From the NCBI RefSeq assembly GCF_001514535.1, contig NZ_BCNO01000001.1:186001-250000 (forward strand): 64,000 nt of DNA, in the 5' to 3' direction. The notes below the pieces were generated by a model that saw only the letters and a program-made list of their open reading frames with translations, ran no database searches and had not been told where the DNA came from. The position numbers and the translations under genes were made by a program. Shown in pieces: positions 9,084-18,036 of the stretch; position 1 is the stretch's first letter; the number at the start of each line of letters is the position of its first letter. The stretch is from Thermodesulfovibrio aggregans (GTDB lineage: Bacteria; Nitrospirota; Thermodesulfovibrionia; Thermodesulfovibrionales; Thermodesulfovibrionaceae).

Positions 9084-11027
9084 ATGGGAAAGAATATTGT
9101 TGAGAAAATATTGGAAGCCCATCTTGTATCGGGAAAAATAAAAGAGGGTGAACTTATAGGAGTTAGAGTTGATCAGGTTTATACTCAGGATGCTACAGGA
9201 ACCATGGCATGGCTTGAGTTTGAAGCAATTGGAATTGATAGAGTAAGAGTACCTCTTGCTGTTTCCTATGTGGATCACAACATGCTTCAGAGTAATTTTA
9301 TGAATGCCGATGACCACCTTTTTTTGAGAACTGCTGCAGCAAAATTTGGTGCATATTTTTCACGACCCGGTAATGGAATATGTCATCAGGTTCATCTTGA
9401 AAGATTTGCAGCACCCGGAAGAATTGCTCTTGGTACAGACAGTCACACACCAACAGGTGGTGGTATGGGAATGATAGCAATAGGAGTTGGAGGGCTTGAG
9501 GCAGCCTCTGTGATGGCAGGAATGCCTTTTGAGTTTACCATGCCAAAGGTTGTGAGGATAAATCTTTCAGGAAAACTAAGAAGACCATATGTGACTGCTA
9601 TGGATGTGATTCTTACACTGCTTAAGATGCTCAGTGTTAAGGGTGGGGTAGGGAAAATATTTGAATACGGTGGTGAAGGTGTAAAAGATCTATCAGTTAC
9701 AGAAAGAGCAACAATAACAAATATGGGTGCAGAACTTGGCGCAACAACATCTATTTTCCCGAGCGATGAGAATACGTTAAAGTTTCTCAAAGCTCAGGGC
9801 AGACAGCATCAATGGATTGAACTTCAGGCAGATGAAGATGCAGAATACTCTGAAATCATTGAGCTTAATCTGTCAGAAATTGAACCAATGATAGCTCAAC
9901 CACACAGTCCTGACAATGTTGTAGCCGTAAGAGAAATAAAGGGAATGAAGGTTCATCAGGTATGTATTGGCTCTTGCACAAATTCTTCCTATAAAATGAT
10001 GAAAACTGTAGCCTCAATTTTAAATGGAAGAACAGTTCATGAAGATGTAACCCTATTCGTAAATCCTGGTTCAAAACAGGTCTATCAGATGCTTGCCAGA
10101 GAAGGTGATATTGAAAAGATGATTTCTGCTGGTGCAAGAATTCTTGAGTCAGCATGCGGCCCATGTATTGGTATGGGAGGTGCACCTGGTAGTGGTCAGA
10201 TTTCTGTCCGTTCCTACAATAGAAACTTTAAAGGCCGTTCTGGCACGAAGGATGCTTTTGTCTATCTTGCCTCACCTGTGGTATGTGCTTTAACAGCTAT
10301 CAAGGGTGAGATAGTTGATCCCTTTGATACAGATATCCCTGTAAATGAAATTACCGAACCTGATAGCTTTTTAATCAATGACAACACCCTTATTCCACCA
10401 AAAAAAGATAAAGATGTAAAGATAATCAAAGGACCAAACATAAAAGAAGTGCCTGTGAAGGAACCTCTTGAAGAGAATATTGAAGCTGAAGTTCTTCTTA
10501 AACTCAGTGATAATATCACAACAGATGACATTCTTCCAGCAGGTACTCAAGTTCTTCCTTACAGATCAAACATACCTGAGATATCAAAATTTACTTTCAA
10601 GAACATTGATGAAACCTTTTATGAGAGGGCAGTGAATGCAAAAACAAAAGGTGGAGGAATTATCGTTGGAGGTGAAAACTACGGTCAGGGCTCTTCCCGT
10701 GAGCATGCAGCAATAGCTCCCATGTATCTTGGAATTAAAGCCGTAGTAGCAAAATCTTTTGCAAGAATTCACCGCGCAAATCTAATTAATTTTGGTATTC
10801 TCCCTCTTATCTTTGTTAATCCAGAGGACTATGAAAAGGTAAATCAGGGTGATATTTTAAGGCTCAGTGATTTAGTTGAAGGAGTAAAAGGTTCACAGAG
10901 ATATTTAGTTTTCAATAAATTAAAGAATACTTACTTTGAAGTATATTCAAATTTAAATGAGAAGGAGAGAGAGCTAATTTTACAGGGTGGTCTTCTTCCC
11001 TATGTAAGAAAAAAGGTAATCCAGTAA
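9084..11027 (+). CDS. acn: Aconitate hydratase (short, Aquifex-type)
   Basis: A 647-residue aconitase interconverting citrate and isocitrate in the TCA cycle. The [4Fe-4S] ligands are C298 (IGSCTNSS), C358 and C361 (CGPCIG). Other family signatures are GTDSHTPTGGGMG, the swivelling C-terminal domain (ITTDDILPAG), the substrate loop GENYGQGSSREHA and KSFARIHRANLINFG. The length matches the compact aconitases of Aquifex and related anaerobes, not the ~900-residue AcnA type. AAGGAGGAG lies just before the ATG at 9084. It is monocistronic, bounded by its own promoter and an intrinsic terminator. Homoaconitase-like specificity is less likely because the protein is a single fused chain. Confidence 0.93.
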   Translation: MGKNIVEKILEAHLVSGKIKEGELIGVRVDQVYTQDATGTMAWLEFEAIGIDRVRVPLAVSYVDHNMLQSNFMNADDHLFLRTAAAKFGAYFSRPGNGICHQVHLERFAAPGRIALGTDSHTPTGGGMGMIAIGVGGLEAASVMAGMPFEFTMPKVVRINLSGKLRRPYVTAMDVILTLLKMLSVKGGVGKIFEYGGEGVKDLSVTERATITNMGAELGATTSIFPSDENTLKFLKAQGRQHQWIELQADEDAEYSEIIELNLSEIEPMIAQPHSPDNVVAVREIKGMKVHQVCIGSCTNSSYKMMKTVASILNGRTVHEDVTLFVNPGSKQVYQMLAREGDIEKMISAGARILESACGPCIGMGGAPGSGQISVRSYNRNFKGRSGTKDAFVYLASPVVCALTAIKGEIVDPFDTDIPVNEITEPDSFLINDNTLIPPKKDKDVKIIKGPNIKEVPVKEPLEENIEAEVLLKLSDNITTDDILPAGTQVLPYRSNIPEISKFTFKNIDETFYERAVNAKTKGGGIIVGGENYGQGSSREHAAIAPMYLGIKAVVAKSFARIHRANLINFGILPLIFVNPEDYEKVNQGDILRLSDLVEGVKGSQRYLVFNKLKNTYFEVYSNLNEKERELILQGGLLPYVRKKVIQ

Positions 11028-11035
11028 AAATATGT

Positions 11036-11065
11036 GCTGCCCAGATGGGAAAGCAGCTTTTTTTT
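11036..11065 (+). terminator. Intrinsic terminator after aconitase
   Basis: GCTGC at 11036-11040 pairs with GCAGC at 11053-11057, extended inside by CCC/GGG, and is followed by eight T residues (11058-11065). It begins 8 nt after the aconitase stop codon. Confidence 0.85.
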
Positions 11066-11076
11066 AATTAATTTTA

Positions 11077-11106
11077 TTGACTAAAACAGCAATTTGCTGG
11101 TAAAGT
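11077..11106 (+). promoter_or_regulatory. Candidate promoter for rpsU
   Basis: TTGACT (11077-11082), an 18-nt spacer and TAAAGT (11101-11106) lie between the aconitase terminator and rpsU. The -10 match is 4 of 6, so this is a moderate candidate. It fits the need for a new promoter after a strong terminator. Confidence 0.4.
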
Positions 11107-11148
11107 ATTTTATTAAAAAATCTAAAAAGAGAGGAGGGGATTAACTGA

Positions 11149-11346
11149 ATGCCCTCTGTAAATGTCAGGGAAATGGAGTCATTCGAGGCAGCGTTGAAGA
11201 TGTTCAAGAAACAGTGCGAGAGGGAAGGTATACTTTCCGAAATCAAGAAAAGAGAGCACTATGAAAAACCAAGCGTAAAGAGAAAGAAAAAGATTCTTGC
11301 TGCCAAGAAAAAATTAGCAAAAAAAATGAAAATGTTATCAAAGTAG
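11149..11346 (+). CDS. rpsU: 30S ribosomal protein S21
   Basis: A 65-residue basic protein with the S21 hallmark pattern: [21 protein letters not shown], an [18 protein letters not shown] segment and a lysine-rich tail. S21 binds the small subunit near the 3' end of 16S rRNA and supports initiation. A strong GAGAGGAGGGG lies upstream of the ATG. It heads the rpsU-dnaG-rpoD macromolecular synthesis cluster and is separated from the following genes by a palindromic terminator-like hairpin. Confidence 0.96.
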   Translation: MPSVNVREMESFEAALKMFKKQCEREGILSEIKKREHYEKPSVKRKKKILAAKKKLAKKMKMLSK

Positions 11347-11363
11347 TAAAAATCATGTTATTA

Positions 11364-11406
11364 ATTAAGGAGATTCCTTTAAAGGAATCTCCTTAATTTT
11401 ATTTCT
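11364..11406 (+). terminator. Palindromic terminator/attenuator between rpsU and the Nif3-like gene
   Basis: 11364-11380 and 11381-11397 form a perfect 34-bp palindrome that can fold as a 14-bp-class stem, followed by TTTTATTT. It lies 18 nt after rpsU. Because dnaG and rpoD lie downstream without an obvious new promoter, it probably attenuates rather than fully stops transcription, giving more S21 than primase and sigma factor. Confidence 0.75.
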
Positions 11407-11417
11407 TAGGAGGAATT

Positions 11418-12374
11418 ATGAAACTAAGAGAACTATATAAAAAAGCTATTCAGATTGGAATTGAAAATGATCCAAGAGGAAAAGATGAAGTTTTAAAAGA
11501 ACTTGAAAAAAGAAAAAAGGATTATGAATCCCTTTCTGAGAAAAAAAGAGAATTTTTTGATATAGAGTCTCTTGAAAATCCTTATAGTGATTCAAGAATT
11601 CTTTTTGGTACAGGTGAGGAAGAAGTTAAAACAATTATTGCTGGTATAGACATGGAAGTAGGAGAGGTGGTTTTAGCTCATACTTTAAGATCAAATGGTA
11701 CTCCCGTAGATCTAATTCTTGCTCATCATCCTGAAGGCGGAGCTTATGCAAGACTTTTTGCAGTAATGCATATGCAGGCTGATATACTTGGAAGATTTGG
11801 CGTTCCAATAAATATTGCTGAAAGTCTTCTTGAAAGACGTATAAAAGAAGTTGAGAGAAAATTAATGCCAGTAAATCACACCCGGGCAGTAGATGCTGCA
11901 AGACTTCTCAATATACCTTTTATGTGTCTTCATACTCCAGCAGATAATATGGTTGCTACATATCTACAAAAACTCTTTGATGAAAAAAAGCCTTATAATC
12001 TGGAAGATGTAATAGATTTACTTTTGGAAATCCCTGAATACAGAGAAGCGGAAAAAAATAATGCAGGTCCTAAAATTTTAATTGGAAACAAGGAAAGAAA
12101 AGCAGGAAAAATCTTTGTTGATATGACAGGAGGAACTGAGGGAGCAAAGGATATTTTCCAGAGTATGGCTTTAAGCGGAATAAACACTATAGTAGCAATG
12201 CATTTAAGCGAAGAGCATCGGAAAGAAGCTGAAAAAAATCATATAAATGTAATAATTGCTGGACATATAGCAAGTGATACTCTTGGATTGAATTTACTTC
12301 TTGATAAAATAATAGAAGATGAGGATATTAAAATTTTGGAGTGTTCAGGATTTAGGCGTTTTATTAGGCAATAA
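11418..12374 (+). CDS. Nif3/DUF34-like metal-binding protein
   Basis: This 318-residue protein resembles the Nif3 (YbgI/YqfO) superfamily. Metal-ligand-like motifs are LILAHHPEGGAY, CLHTPADNMV and, near the C-terminus, IIAGHIASDTLGLNLL. The family binds two metal ions in a toroidal hexamer, and its biochemical role is still debated. A strong AGGAGGAATT precedes the ATG. Its place between rpsU and dnaG, with the zinc-ribbon and RNase HI genes downstream, recalls the sigA-Nif3-zinc-ribbon-RNase H neighbourhood of other phyla, which supports the assignment. The N-terminal ~60 residues are charged and helical. The sequence is divergent from typical Nif3, so the name stays at family level. Confidence 0.7.
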   Translation: MKLRELYKKAIQIGIENDPRGKDEVLKELEKRKKDYESLSEKKREFFDIESLENPYSDSRILFGTGEEEVKTIIAGIDMEVGEVVLAHTLRSNGTPVDLILAHHPEGGAYARLFAVMHMQADILGRFGVPINIAESLLERRIKEVERKLMPVNHTRAVDAARLLNIPFMCLHTPADNMVATYLQKLFDEKKPYNLEDVIDLLLEIPEYREAEKNNAGPKILIGNKERKAGKIFVDMTGGTEGAKDIFQSMALSGINTIVAMHLSEEHRKEAEKNHINVIIAGHIASDTLGLNLLLDKIIEDEDIKILECSGFRRFIRQ

Positions 12375-12380
12375 GCCTAA
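12364..12380 (+). other. Hairpin spanning the stop codon just before dnaG
   Basis: TTAGGC (12364-12369), AATAA, GCCTAA (12375-12380) form a perfect 6-bp stem with a 5-nt loop that contains the upstream gene's stop codon. It ends 3 nt before the dnaG ATG and occupies the place where a Shine-Dalgarno sequence would be. No T-run follows, so it is not a terminator. Confidence 0.5.
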
Positions 12381-12383
12381 GTA

Positions 12384-14084
12384 ATGGAATATCAGAAGAT
12401 TTTAGAAGAAATTAAAAATAGATTGGATATTGTTGATGTTATTTCTGAATATATTGATCTAAAAAAAACAGGCCAGAATTATAAATCCTTATGCCCATTT
12501 CATGCCGAAAAAACTCCCTCATTTTTTGTTAACCCATCCAAACAGATTTTTCATTGTTTTGGATGTGGAAAAGGTGGAGATATTGTTACCTTTATAATGG
12601 AATATGAAAAAATAAGTTTTATTGAGGCTATTTCAATTCTTGCCAAAAAAGCCGGGATAGAATTTGAACCTTTAAAAAAAAGTATATCAAATTTTTCTAA
12701 AGAAAAACTCTATGAGATATACGAGCAAGCAACCTACTATTACATGGAGCAGTTAAAAAATTTTGAAAGAGCAAGACATTATCTTAAAAATAGAGGCATT
12801 AATGAAGAAACTATAAAAATATTTAAGCTCGGTTATGCACCTCCGGAGAGAGAATCTTTATATAATTTTCTGAAAAATAAGGGTTTTGATGATAATTTAA
12901 TTAATTCTTCGGGACTTGTGAGTAATAACTGTGACTTTTTTAGAAATAGAATTATCATTCCCATTCACGATTTGACTGGCAAAGTTATAGGATTTGGTGG
13001 AAGACTAATTGATTCAACAGCAGAAATCCCCAAATATATTAATTCACCTGACACGCCGATATTTAAAAAAGGAGAAAACCTTTATGGCTTTTGGCATGCA
13101 AAGCAATATATCAGAGAAAAGGGATATGTAATTGTAGTGGAAGGTTACATGGATGTAATATTATGCCATCAATATGGATTTAAAAACACAGTAGCACCGC
13201 TGGGAACCGCTCTTACACAGGAACAGTTAGAAAAAACAAAAAGAATTTTAAATAACTTGAAAAAATTTACAAATAAAGTGCTATTAATCTTTGATGGAGA
13301 TGAAGCAGGAATTACTGCTGCTCAGAGGTCATTATTACCTCTTTTTAATGGAGGATTTACAGTAAAGATAGTTTTATTACCTGAAAAAGAAGATCCCGCC
13401 AGTTTCTTACAAAAATATGGAGAAAAGGCATTTAAAACTTATTTATCAAAAGCTTTATCTCCTGTTGATCTAATTATAAAAACTTATCCTCAAAAAAAAC
13501 TAAATGAAGGAATTCGTAATTTTCTTAATTTATTAAGTCATCTCAAAGATCTTATATATCGGGATGAACTTTTAAAAGAACTTTCAGAAAAAACAGGAGT
13601 TAATGAAGTTACTTTAAGAGATGAACTTAAACAAATTGTTTCAGCTAAAACTTCTAAAAAAGAACGGATTAAGATAAAAGAGTATTCCAGTTCCAAGGAA
13701 GAGGAAATTCTTCTTCGTATAATTTTATCTTATCCTGAAAAAATCGACTATGTACTGGAAAGAATCAAAATTGAAGATTTTGAAAATCTTTTAATAAAAA
13801 ACATTTTTTTAAAAATAAAAGAATTATGTGAAGTAAATCAGTTTTCATTAAATGGACTTTTAAATCTTCTCAATGAAGAAGAGAAAACTCTAATTTCTAA
13901 ATTGATAGTGGATTCTGAAATTGAGGAAGAATTAGTTTTTAAAATATTGAAAGATTGTATTAAAAGTCTTGCACTTAAATCTATTGATAAGAAAATTAAA
14001 GAAGTGGCAAAATTAGGTGATGAAAAGGCTCTTGGTGAATTGATTATAATAAGAAAAAACATTATAAAAAACTGTAATGAGTGA
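12384..14084 (+). CDS. dnaG: DNA primase
   Basis: This 566-residue primase makes RNA primers for replication. It begins with the CHC2 zinc ribbon (C37, H40, C58, C61; LCPFH and CFGCGKGGD), followed by the catalytic core with the TOPRIM motifs VVEGYMDVI and LIFDGDEAG, and a divergent helical C-terminal region for DnaB contact. No Shine-Dalgarno sequence is seen; a small hairpin sits directly upstream, and translation may be coupled to the Nif3-like gene nine bases earlier. It overlaps rpoD by 8 nt. Confidence 0.97.
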   Translation: MEYQKILEEIKNRLDIVDVISEYIDLKKTGQNYKSLCPFHAEKTPSFFVNPSKQIFHCFGCGKGGDIVTFIMEYEKISFIEAISILAKKAGIEFEPLKKSISNFSKEKLYEIYEQATYYYMEQLKNFERARHYLKNRGINEETIKIFKLGYAPPERESLYNFLKNKGFDDNLINSSGLVSNNCDFFRNRIIIPIHDLTGKVIGFGGRLIDSTAEIPKYINSPDTPIFKKGENLYGFWHAKQYIREKGYVIVVEGYMDVILCHQYGFKNTVAPLGTALTQEQLEKTKRILNNLKKFTNKVLLIFDGDEAGITAAQRSLLPLFNGGFTVKIVLLPEKEDPASFLQKYGEKAFKTYLSKALSPVDLIIKTYPQKKLNEGIRNFLNLLSHLKDLIYRDELLKELSEKTGVNEVTLRDELKQIVSAKTSKKERIKIKEYSSSKEEEILLRIILSYPEKIDYVLERIKIEDFENLLIKNIFLKIKELCEVNQFSLNGLLNLLNEEEKTLISKLIVDSEIEEELVFKILKDCIKSLALKSIDKKIKEVAKLGDEKALGELIIIRKNIIKNCNE

Positions 14085-15351
14085 CGAGAAAAATTTGTTT
14101 AATGAGTTTATTGAAAAAGATACTGAAATATCAAGAGTAGATGATTCTTTGAAGCTTTACTTTAAGTGTATTAAGTCTTTTCCAATTCTTACGGAAGAGG
14201 AAGAGAAAAATCTTGCCAAAACTATAAACGAGAAAAAGATAGATTTAATAAAAGAATTGCTTCATATTCCTTTTGTCCAGAGGAAAATATACGAATTGAG
14301 CAATATTTTTTCCAAAGATCCTGAAAAAGCTAAAGAAATGTTAGATGATGAAGAAACTTTTGAAATAGAACAAATCAAGGAAATATTTATTGACGTTTCA
14401 GAAAATATAAAGAAGATTATGAGAAGAAAAAAAGCAACAAAAGATTCTTTGAAAAAAATATTTAATATTCCATTGAGAGATGAATTGACAAATATGTTTG
14501 TGGAAGAACTTGATAATTTTAGAAAAGAAATAATGAAAGGAAAAGATTTAATCGCTGTTACAGGAATGTCAAATGATGAATTTCTAAATCATTATACAAC
14601 TATAAGGAAAATATTTAGCGAATTAACAGAGGCTAAAAATAAAATGATAGAATCAAATTTAAAACTTGTAGTTAGTATTGCAAAAAAATATACAGGCAGA
14701 GGATTAAGTCTTGAAGATTTAATTCAGGAAGGAAATATAGGGCTTATGAAAGCAGTTGATAAATTTGAATATAAAAAAGGGTTCAAATTCAGTACATATT
14801 CAACATGGTGGATAAGACAATCAATCACCAGAGCTATTGCAGATCATTCAAAAACAATCAGGATTCCCATTCATGTTATTGATAATATATGCAAAATAAA
14901 TAAACTTTATCGTGAGTGGTATCAAAATTCAGAAAGTGAGCCTGATATAGATGAAGTTTCATCAACTTTAAACATTCCACGTGATAAAATTACTGATCTT
15001 TTGTCTATAATCAAAGAACCTTTATCTATAGATATGCCTTTTAGAGATGACGACTCTTTGTTAAGGGAGTTTATAGAAGATATAAATTCTCCAAATCCAT
15101 ATGAGGAAGCTCTGCATGATGATTTAAGATATTTAATTGAGAAACTTTTTTCTATTCTAACTCAAAAAGAAAAAGATATATTAATGAAGAGATATGGAAT
15201 AAATGAAGAAAAGCCGAAGAGCCTTGAAGAAGTAGGAAAGGAATTTTCCGTATCAAGAGAAAGAGTTAGACAGATTGAATTAAGAGCTATGAAAAAATTG
15301 AAAAGACTTTGCAGGCTAAAATGGCTTAAAGAGTTTATCAGAGACAGTTGA
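14077..15351 (+). CDS. rpoD: RNA polymerase sigma factor, RpoD/SigA type
   Basis: This 424-residue sigma-70 family protein lacks the acidic region 1.1. It has region 1.2 ([15 protein letters not shown]), a short non-conserved insertion, region 2 ([54 protein letters not shown]), region 3, and region 4 ([32 protein letters not shown]). Region 2.4 keeps the promoter-reading Q and T of WWIRQxIT. Two departures from standard housekeeping sigma factors are ADHSKT where ADQART is usual, and a C-terminus without the HPSR motif. Its position behind rpsU and dnaG argues for the primary sigma factor. It overlaps dnaG by 8 nt. Confidence 0.92.
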   Translation: MSDEKNLFNEFIEKDTEISRVDDSLKLYFKCIKSFPILTEEEEKNLAKTINEKKIDLIKELLHIPFVQRKIYELSNIFSKDPEKAKEMLDDEETFEIEQIKEIFIDVSENIKKIMRRKKATKDSLKKIFNIPLRDELTNMFVEELDNFRKEIMKGKDLIAVTGMSNDEFLNHYTTIRKIFSELTEAKNKMIESNLKLVVSIAKKYTGRGLSLEDLIQEGNIGLMKAVDKFEYKKGFKFSTYSTWWIRQSITRAIADHSKTIRIPIHVIDNICKINKLYREWYQNSESEPDIDEVSSTLNIPRDKITDLLSIIKEPLSIDMPFRDDDSLLREFIEDINSPNPYEEALHDDLRYLIEKLFSILTQKEKDILMKRYGINEEKPKSLEEVGKEFSVSRERVRQIELRAMKKLKRLCRLKWLKEFIRDS

Positions 15352-15377
15352 CTAATCTATCTTTCTAAGGTTATAGT
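15348..15377 (+). promoter_or_regulatory. Promoter for the CAT tRNA
   Basis: TTGACT (15348-15353) overlaps the rpoD stop codon, and TATAGT (15372-15377) follows after 18 nt. Initiation near 15384 would leave about 11 nt of 5' leader before the tRNA. Confidence 0.55.
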
Positions 15378-15394
15378 AAATATGTATTTAATAA

Positions 15395-15467
15395 GGGCCC
15401 ATAGCTCAGCGGCCAGAGCTACCGGCTCATAACCGGTTGGTCCCAGGTTCGAATCCTGGTGGGCCCA
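15395..15467 (+). tRNA. tRNA with CAT anticodon, probably tRNA-Ile2 (lysidine)
   Basis: A full cloverleaf is visible: acceptor stem GGGCCCA/TGGGCCC with discriminator A at 15467, D stem GCTC/GAGC, anticodon stem ACCGG/CCGGT with loop CTCATAA, and T arm CCAGG-TTCGAAT-CCTGG. The anticodon stem lacks the three G-C pairs of an initiator. C4-G69 and C5-G68 in the acceptor stem are the pairs the lysidine synthetase TilS prefers, whereas elongator tRNA-Met commonly has other pairs there, so Ile2 is favoured over elongator Met. CCA is not encoded. Confidence 0.9.
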
Positions 15468-15490
15468 TATTTTATGAGGAGATGTAGAAA

Positions 15491-16231
15491 GTGAGAGAGG
15501 TACTTGATACTCTTATAAAGCTTCAGGAAATTGATTCTTCTATTCTATCTTTAAAACAAACACTTGAAATAATTCCTATTGAAATAAAAAATTTTGAAAA
15601 AAAAATGGATGAAATTGATAAACAATTTGAGAACGAAAACAAAAAAGTTATAAATTTAGAAAAAAAGAGAAAAGAAAAAGAGTTAGAAATTGAAGATATC
15701 AATGAAAAAATAAATAAACTCAAAGAAAAAACTTCACAAGTTAAGACAAATAAAGAGTATCAAGCACTATTGAAAGAAATTGAGACGATTCAAGAAAGCT
15801 TAAAGAAAGAAGAGGAAAATCTACTTTTAATTCTTTATGATCTTGATGAAGCCAAAAAAGTTCTTAAGGGAATAAAGGGTGATATTGATAAAAAAAAGAA
15901 AGAAATTGAAGATAAGAAAAAAGAACTTGAAAACCAGATTAATATAATAACTCAGCAGATTGATGAATACAAAAAAGAAAGAAGACAGATAATAAGTAAA
16001 CTCCCTTCAGAATTTTATGAAGAATATATGGAATTAATGAAAAAACATAAAGGATTAGCAGTTGCTCAAGTAAAAAACTCAGTATGTCAGGGATGTTTTC
16101 TTCATATTCCTCCACAGCTTTATGTAGAAATAAAGTTAAATCAATCAATTTATCATTGCCCTCAATGTGGGAGATTTCTCTATTATAAGCCTGAGGAAAA
16201 ATTAGAGCAAACACAGGTTCAGACTAAGTGA
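15491..16231 (+). CDS. Coiled-coil zinc-ribbon protein (DUF164/CT398 type)
   Basis: This 246-residue protein consists of a long charged coiled coil (roughly residues 10-185, rich in K and E) followed by a C4 zinc ribbon (VCQGC then CPQCGRF). This is the architecture of the CT398/FlgZ-like zinc-ribbon family, whose members are proposed nucleic-acid or protein-complex adaptors. The start is GTG at 15491 with GAGGAG 9 nt upstream. It overlaps the RNase HI gene by 4 nt (GTGA), matching the widespread zinc-ribbon-RNase H gene pair. Confidence 0.88.
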   Translation: MREVLDTLIKLQEIDSSILSLKQTLEIIPIEIKNFEKKMDEIDKQFENENKKVINLEKKRKEKELEIEDINEKINKLKEKTSQVKTNKEYQALLKEIETIQESLKKEEENLLLILYDLDEAKKVLKGIKGDIDKKKKEIEDKKKELENQINIITQQIDEYKKERRQIISKLPSEFYEEYMELMKKHKGLAVAQVKNSVCQGCFLHIPPQLYVEIKLNQSIYHCPQCGRFLYYKPEEKLEQTQVQTK

Positions 16232-16626
16232 AAGCTCAACTTTTCTGCGATGGTGCATCCAGAGGAAATCCAGGCGATGCTGGAATTGGGTGTTTAATTA
16301 TTTTAAATGATAAAAAAATAGAGATATCAGAATATATTGGCAAAACAACAAATAATGTAGCAGAATACACGGCATTAATAAGAGGGTTGCAGGAAGCTTT
16401 AAAACAAAATGTACAGGAAATAGAAATTTTTTCAGACAGTGAACTCCTTGTGCGTCAGCTAAATGGAATTTACAAAGTAAGAAATAATAACTTAATCCCT
16501 TTGTATAGAAAAGCTAAAGAATTGTTAGCTAAATTTAAAAAATATCAAATATTTCATGTGTATAGGGAAGAAAACTCTATAGCAGACGAGCTTGCCAAAC
16601 AAGCATCATGGAAACAAGAAAAATAA
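16228..16626 (+). CDS. Ribonuclease HI-like protein
   Basis: This 132-residue RNase H fold protein has the acidic active site D8 (FCDGASRGNPG), E46 (NNVAEYTAL), D70 (IFSDSELL) and D120 (NSIADELA). It would cut the RNA strand of RNA-DNA hybrids. It resembles the short archaeal/Bacillus YpdQ-like type rather than E. coli RnhA. The start is GTG, overlapping the upstream stop as GTGA; it overlaps the next gene by 19 nt. Confidence 0.9.
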   Translation: MKAQLFCDGASRGNPGDAGIGCLIILNDKKIEISEYIGKTTNNVAEYTALIRGLQEALKQNVQEIEIFSDSELLVRQLNGIYKVRNNNLIPLYRKAKELLAKFKKYQIFHVYREENSIADELAKQASWKQEK

Positions 16627-17522
16627 GATGCAAAATCTGTAGCAACCTGAAAGAAGGCATAATTCTTAGACATTATAATTTAAAAATTTGCCTTGAATGT
16701 TTTCCTTACTTTTTCAAAAAAAGGATTCAAGAGACTATAGAGAAGTTTAAAATGTTTGGACAGGAAGACAATATCTTGATAGCTCTTTCAGGTGGAAAAG
16801 ACAGCATTAGTATTACAAAAGCATTGAAAGATTTAGGATATAATATAAAAGCTATTCATATAAATGCAGAGTTGGGAGAAGTTTCGAAAAAATCCGTTGA
16901 AATTGTAAAAAAATTTTGTGAAAGTGAAAAAATTTATCTAAAAATTATTAACTTAATGGAAGAATTTCAAGTATCACTTGAAAAAATTTCAAAGATATTA
17001 AAAAAACCTGTATGTGCCGTATGTGGAATGTTGAGAAGATATGTTTTAAACAAACATGCAGAAGGGCAAATAATTGTGACAGGACACACTCTCAATGATG
17101 AAGTTTCTTTTATTCTGAAAAATTTGATTTTTTGGAATGATGAACTTTTAGCAAGAGTGTCACCAGTTCTTGAAGAAAGGGAGGGATTAAGTAGAAAAGT
17201 TAAACCTCTCTGTCTTATTACAGAGGAAGAAACCAAAGTTTTTTGTAAAGTTTCGAATATAACCTATGTAGAGGAACAATGCCCCTATAAATCTGAAGTT
17301 TATGAAATATTTAAAAGTCTTGTATATGAAATAAATAAAGAATTTCCAGGCTCAGTTGCAGGATTTTACAAGGGCTTTTTAAAAAGAGTAGAAAAATTTT
17401 ATTCAAGTTCATCTACAAAGATATCGGTTCAGAGATGCACGAACTGCGGTTATCCAACAACAACTCAACTTTGCAGTGTTTGCAGGCTTAAAGAGAAGTT
17501 GTTACAATATAAACATGGATGA
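16608..17522 (+). CDS. ttuA: tRNA U54 2-thiolation enzyme TtuA-like
   Basis: This 304-residue PP-loop ATPase belongs to the TtcA/TtuA/Ncs6 group. It has an N-terminal zinc finger (C8, C11, C28, C31), the PP-loop SGGKDS (61-66), C136-x2-C139 and C225, which match the three cysteines that hold the catalytic [4Fe-4S] cluster, the GHTLNDE motif, and a C-terminal zinc ribbon (CTNCGY, CSVCR). The paired zinc fingers separate this group from TilS and classical TtcA. TtuA makes 2-thioribothymidine at tRNA position 54, which stabilises tRNA in thermophiles; an Ncs6-like U34 role cannot be excluded. It overlaps RNase HI by 19 nt. Confidence 0.85.
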   Translation: METRKIRCKICSNLKEGIILRHYNLKICLECFPYFFKKRIQETIEKFKMFGQEDNILIALSGGKDSISITKALKDLGYNIKAIHINAELGEVSKKSVEIVKKFCESEKIYLKIINLMEEFQVSLEKISKILKKPVCAVCGMLRRYVLNKHAEGQIIVTGHTLNDEVSFILKNLIFWNDELLARVSPVLEEREGLSRKVKPLCLITEEETKVFCKVSNITYVEEQCPYKSEVYEIFKSLVYEINKEFPGSVAGFYKGFLKRVEKFYSSSSTKISVQRCTNCGYPTTTQLCSVCRLKEKLLQYKHG

Positions 17523-18036
17523 GGTTTTAAAAGCAGTTAAAGAAAGAAGAAGTATCAGGTCTTTTTTGAAAAAAGACATACCAGAGGATATAGTTAAAAA
17601 ACTTATTGAGGCTCTGATATGGGCTCCATCTGCAGGAAATCTTCAGGCAAGAAAATTTTATTTTGTTAAAAATAAAGAAATAAAAATGAAACTTGCTCAA
17701 GCAGCTCTAAATCAGATGTTTATCGCAGAAGTTCCTCTGGTTATCGTCGGATGTATTGATAAAAACAAGATTTTCCCAAGATACGGAGAAAGAGGAGTCG
17801 AACTCTATGCAATACAGGATGTTGCATGCAGTATTACAAATGCCATGCTTGTGGCTCATGAAAATGGACTTGGCAGTTGCTGGGTGGGAGCATTCAGAGA
17901 AGAAGAGGTCTCAAAAATTCTTAATTTGCCGAGACATTTAAGACCTGTGGTTATCTTACCTGTTGGATATCCAGCCTATGTACCTTCAGCACCACCAAGA
18001 GTTTCAATCCATGAAGCAGTGGAGTTTGTTGAATGA
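17515..18036 (+). CDS. Nitroreductase family protein
   Basis: This is a 173-residue FMN-dependent oxidoreductase. Family motifs are RRSIRSFLKKDIPE at the N-terminus (FMN phosphate binding), WAPSAGNLQARKF, and DVACSITNAMLVAHENGLG followed by SCWVGAF. The ATG at 17515 was chosen because the family begins right before the RRSIR motif; an in-frame GTG at 17476 would add 13 atypical residues from inside ttuA. It overlaps ttuA by 8 nt and the next gene by 4 nt. The natural substrate is not predictable. Confidence 0.88.
   Translation: MDEVLKAVKERRSIRSFLKKDIPEDIVKKLIEALIWAPSAGNLQARKFYFVKNKEIKMKLAQAALNQMFIAEVPLVIVGCIDKNKIFPRYGERGVELYAIQDVACSITNAMLVAHENGLGSCWVGAFREEEVSKILNLPRHLRPVVILPVGYPAYVPSAPPRVSIHEAVEFVE

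Noticed and set aside
14077-15351. Sigma region 2.4 substitution at the -12-reading glutamine
   Set aside because: On alignment by eye the Q and T of WWIRQxIT are retained; the H lies further downstream in ADHSKT, so altered -12 reading is not supported.
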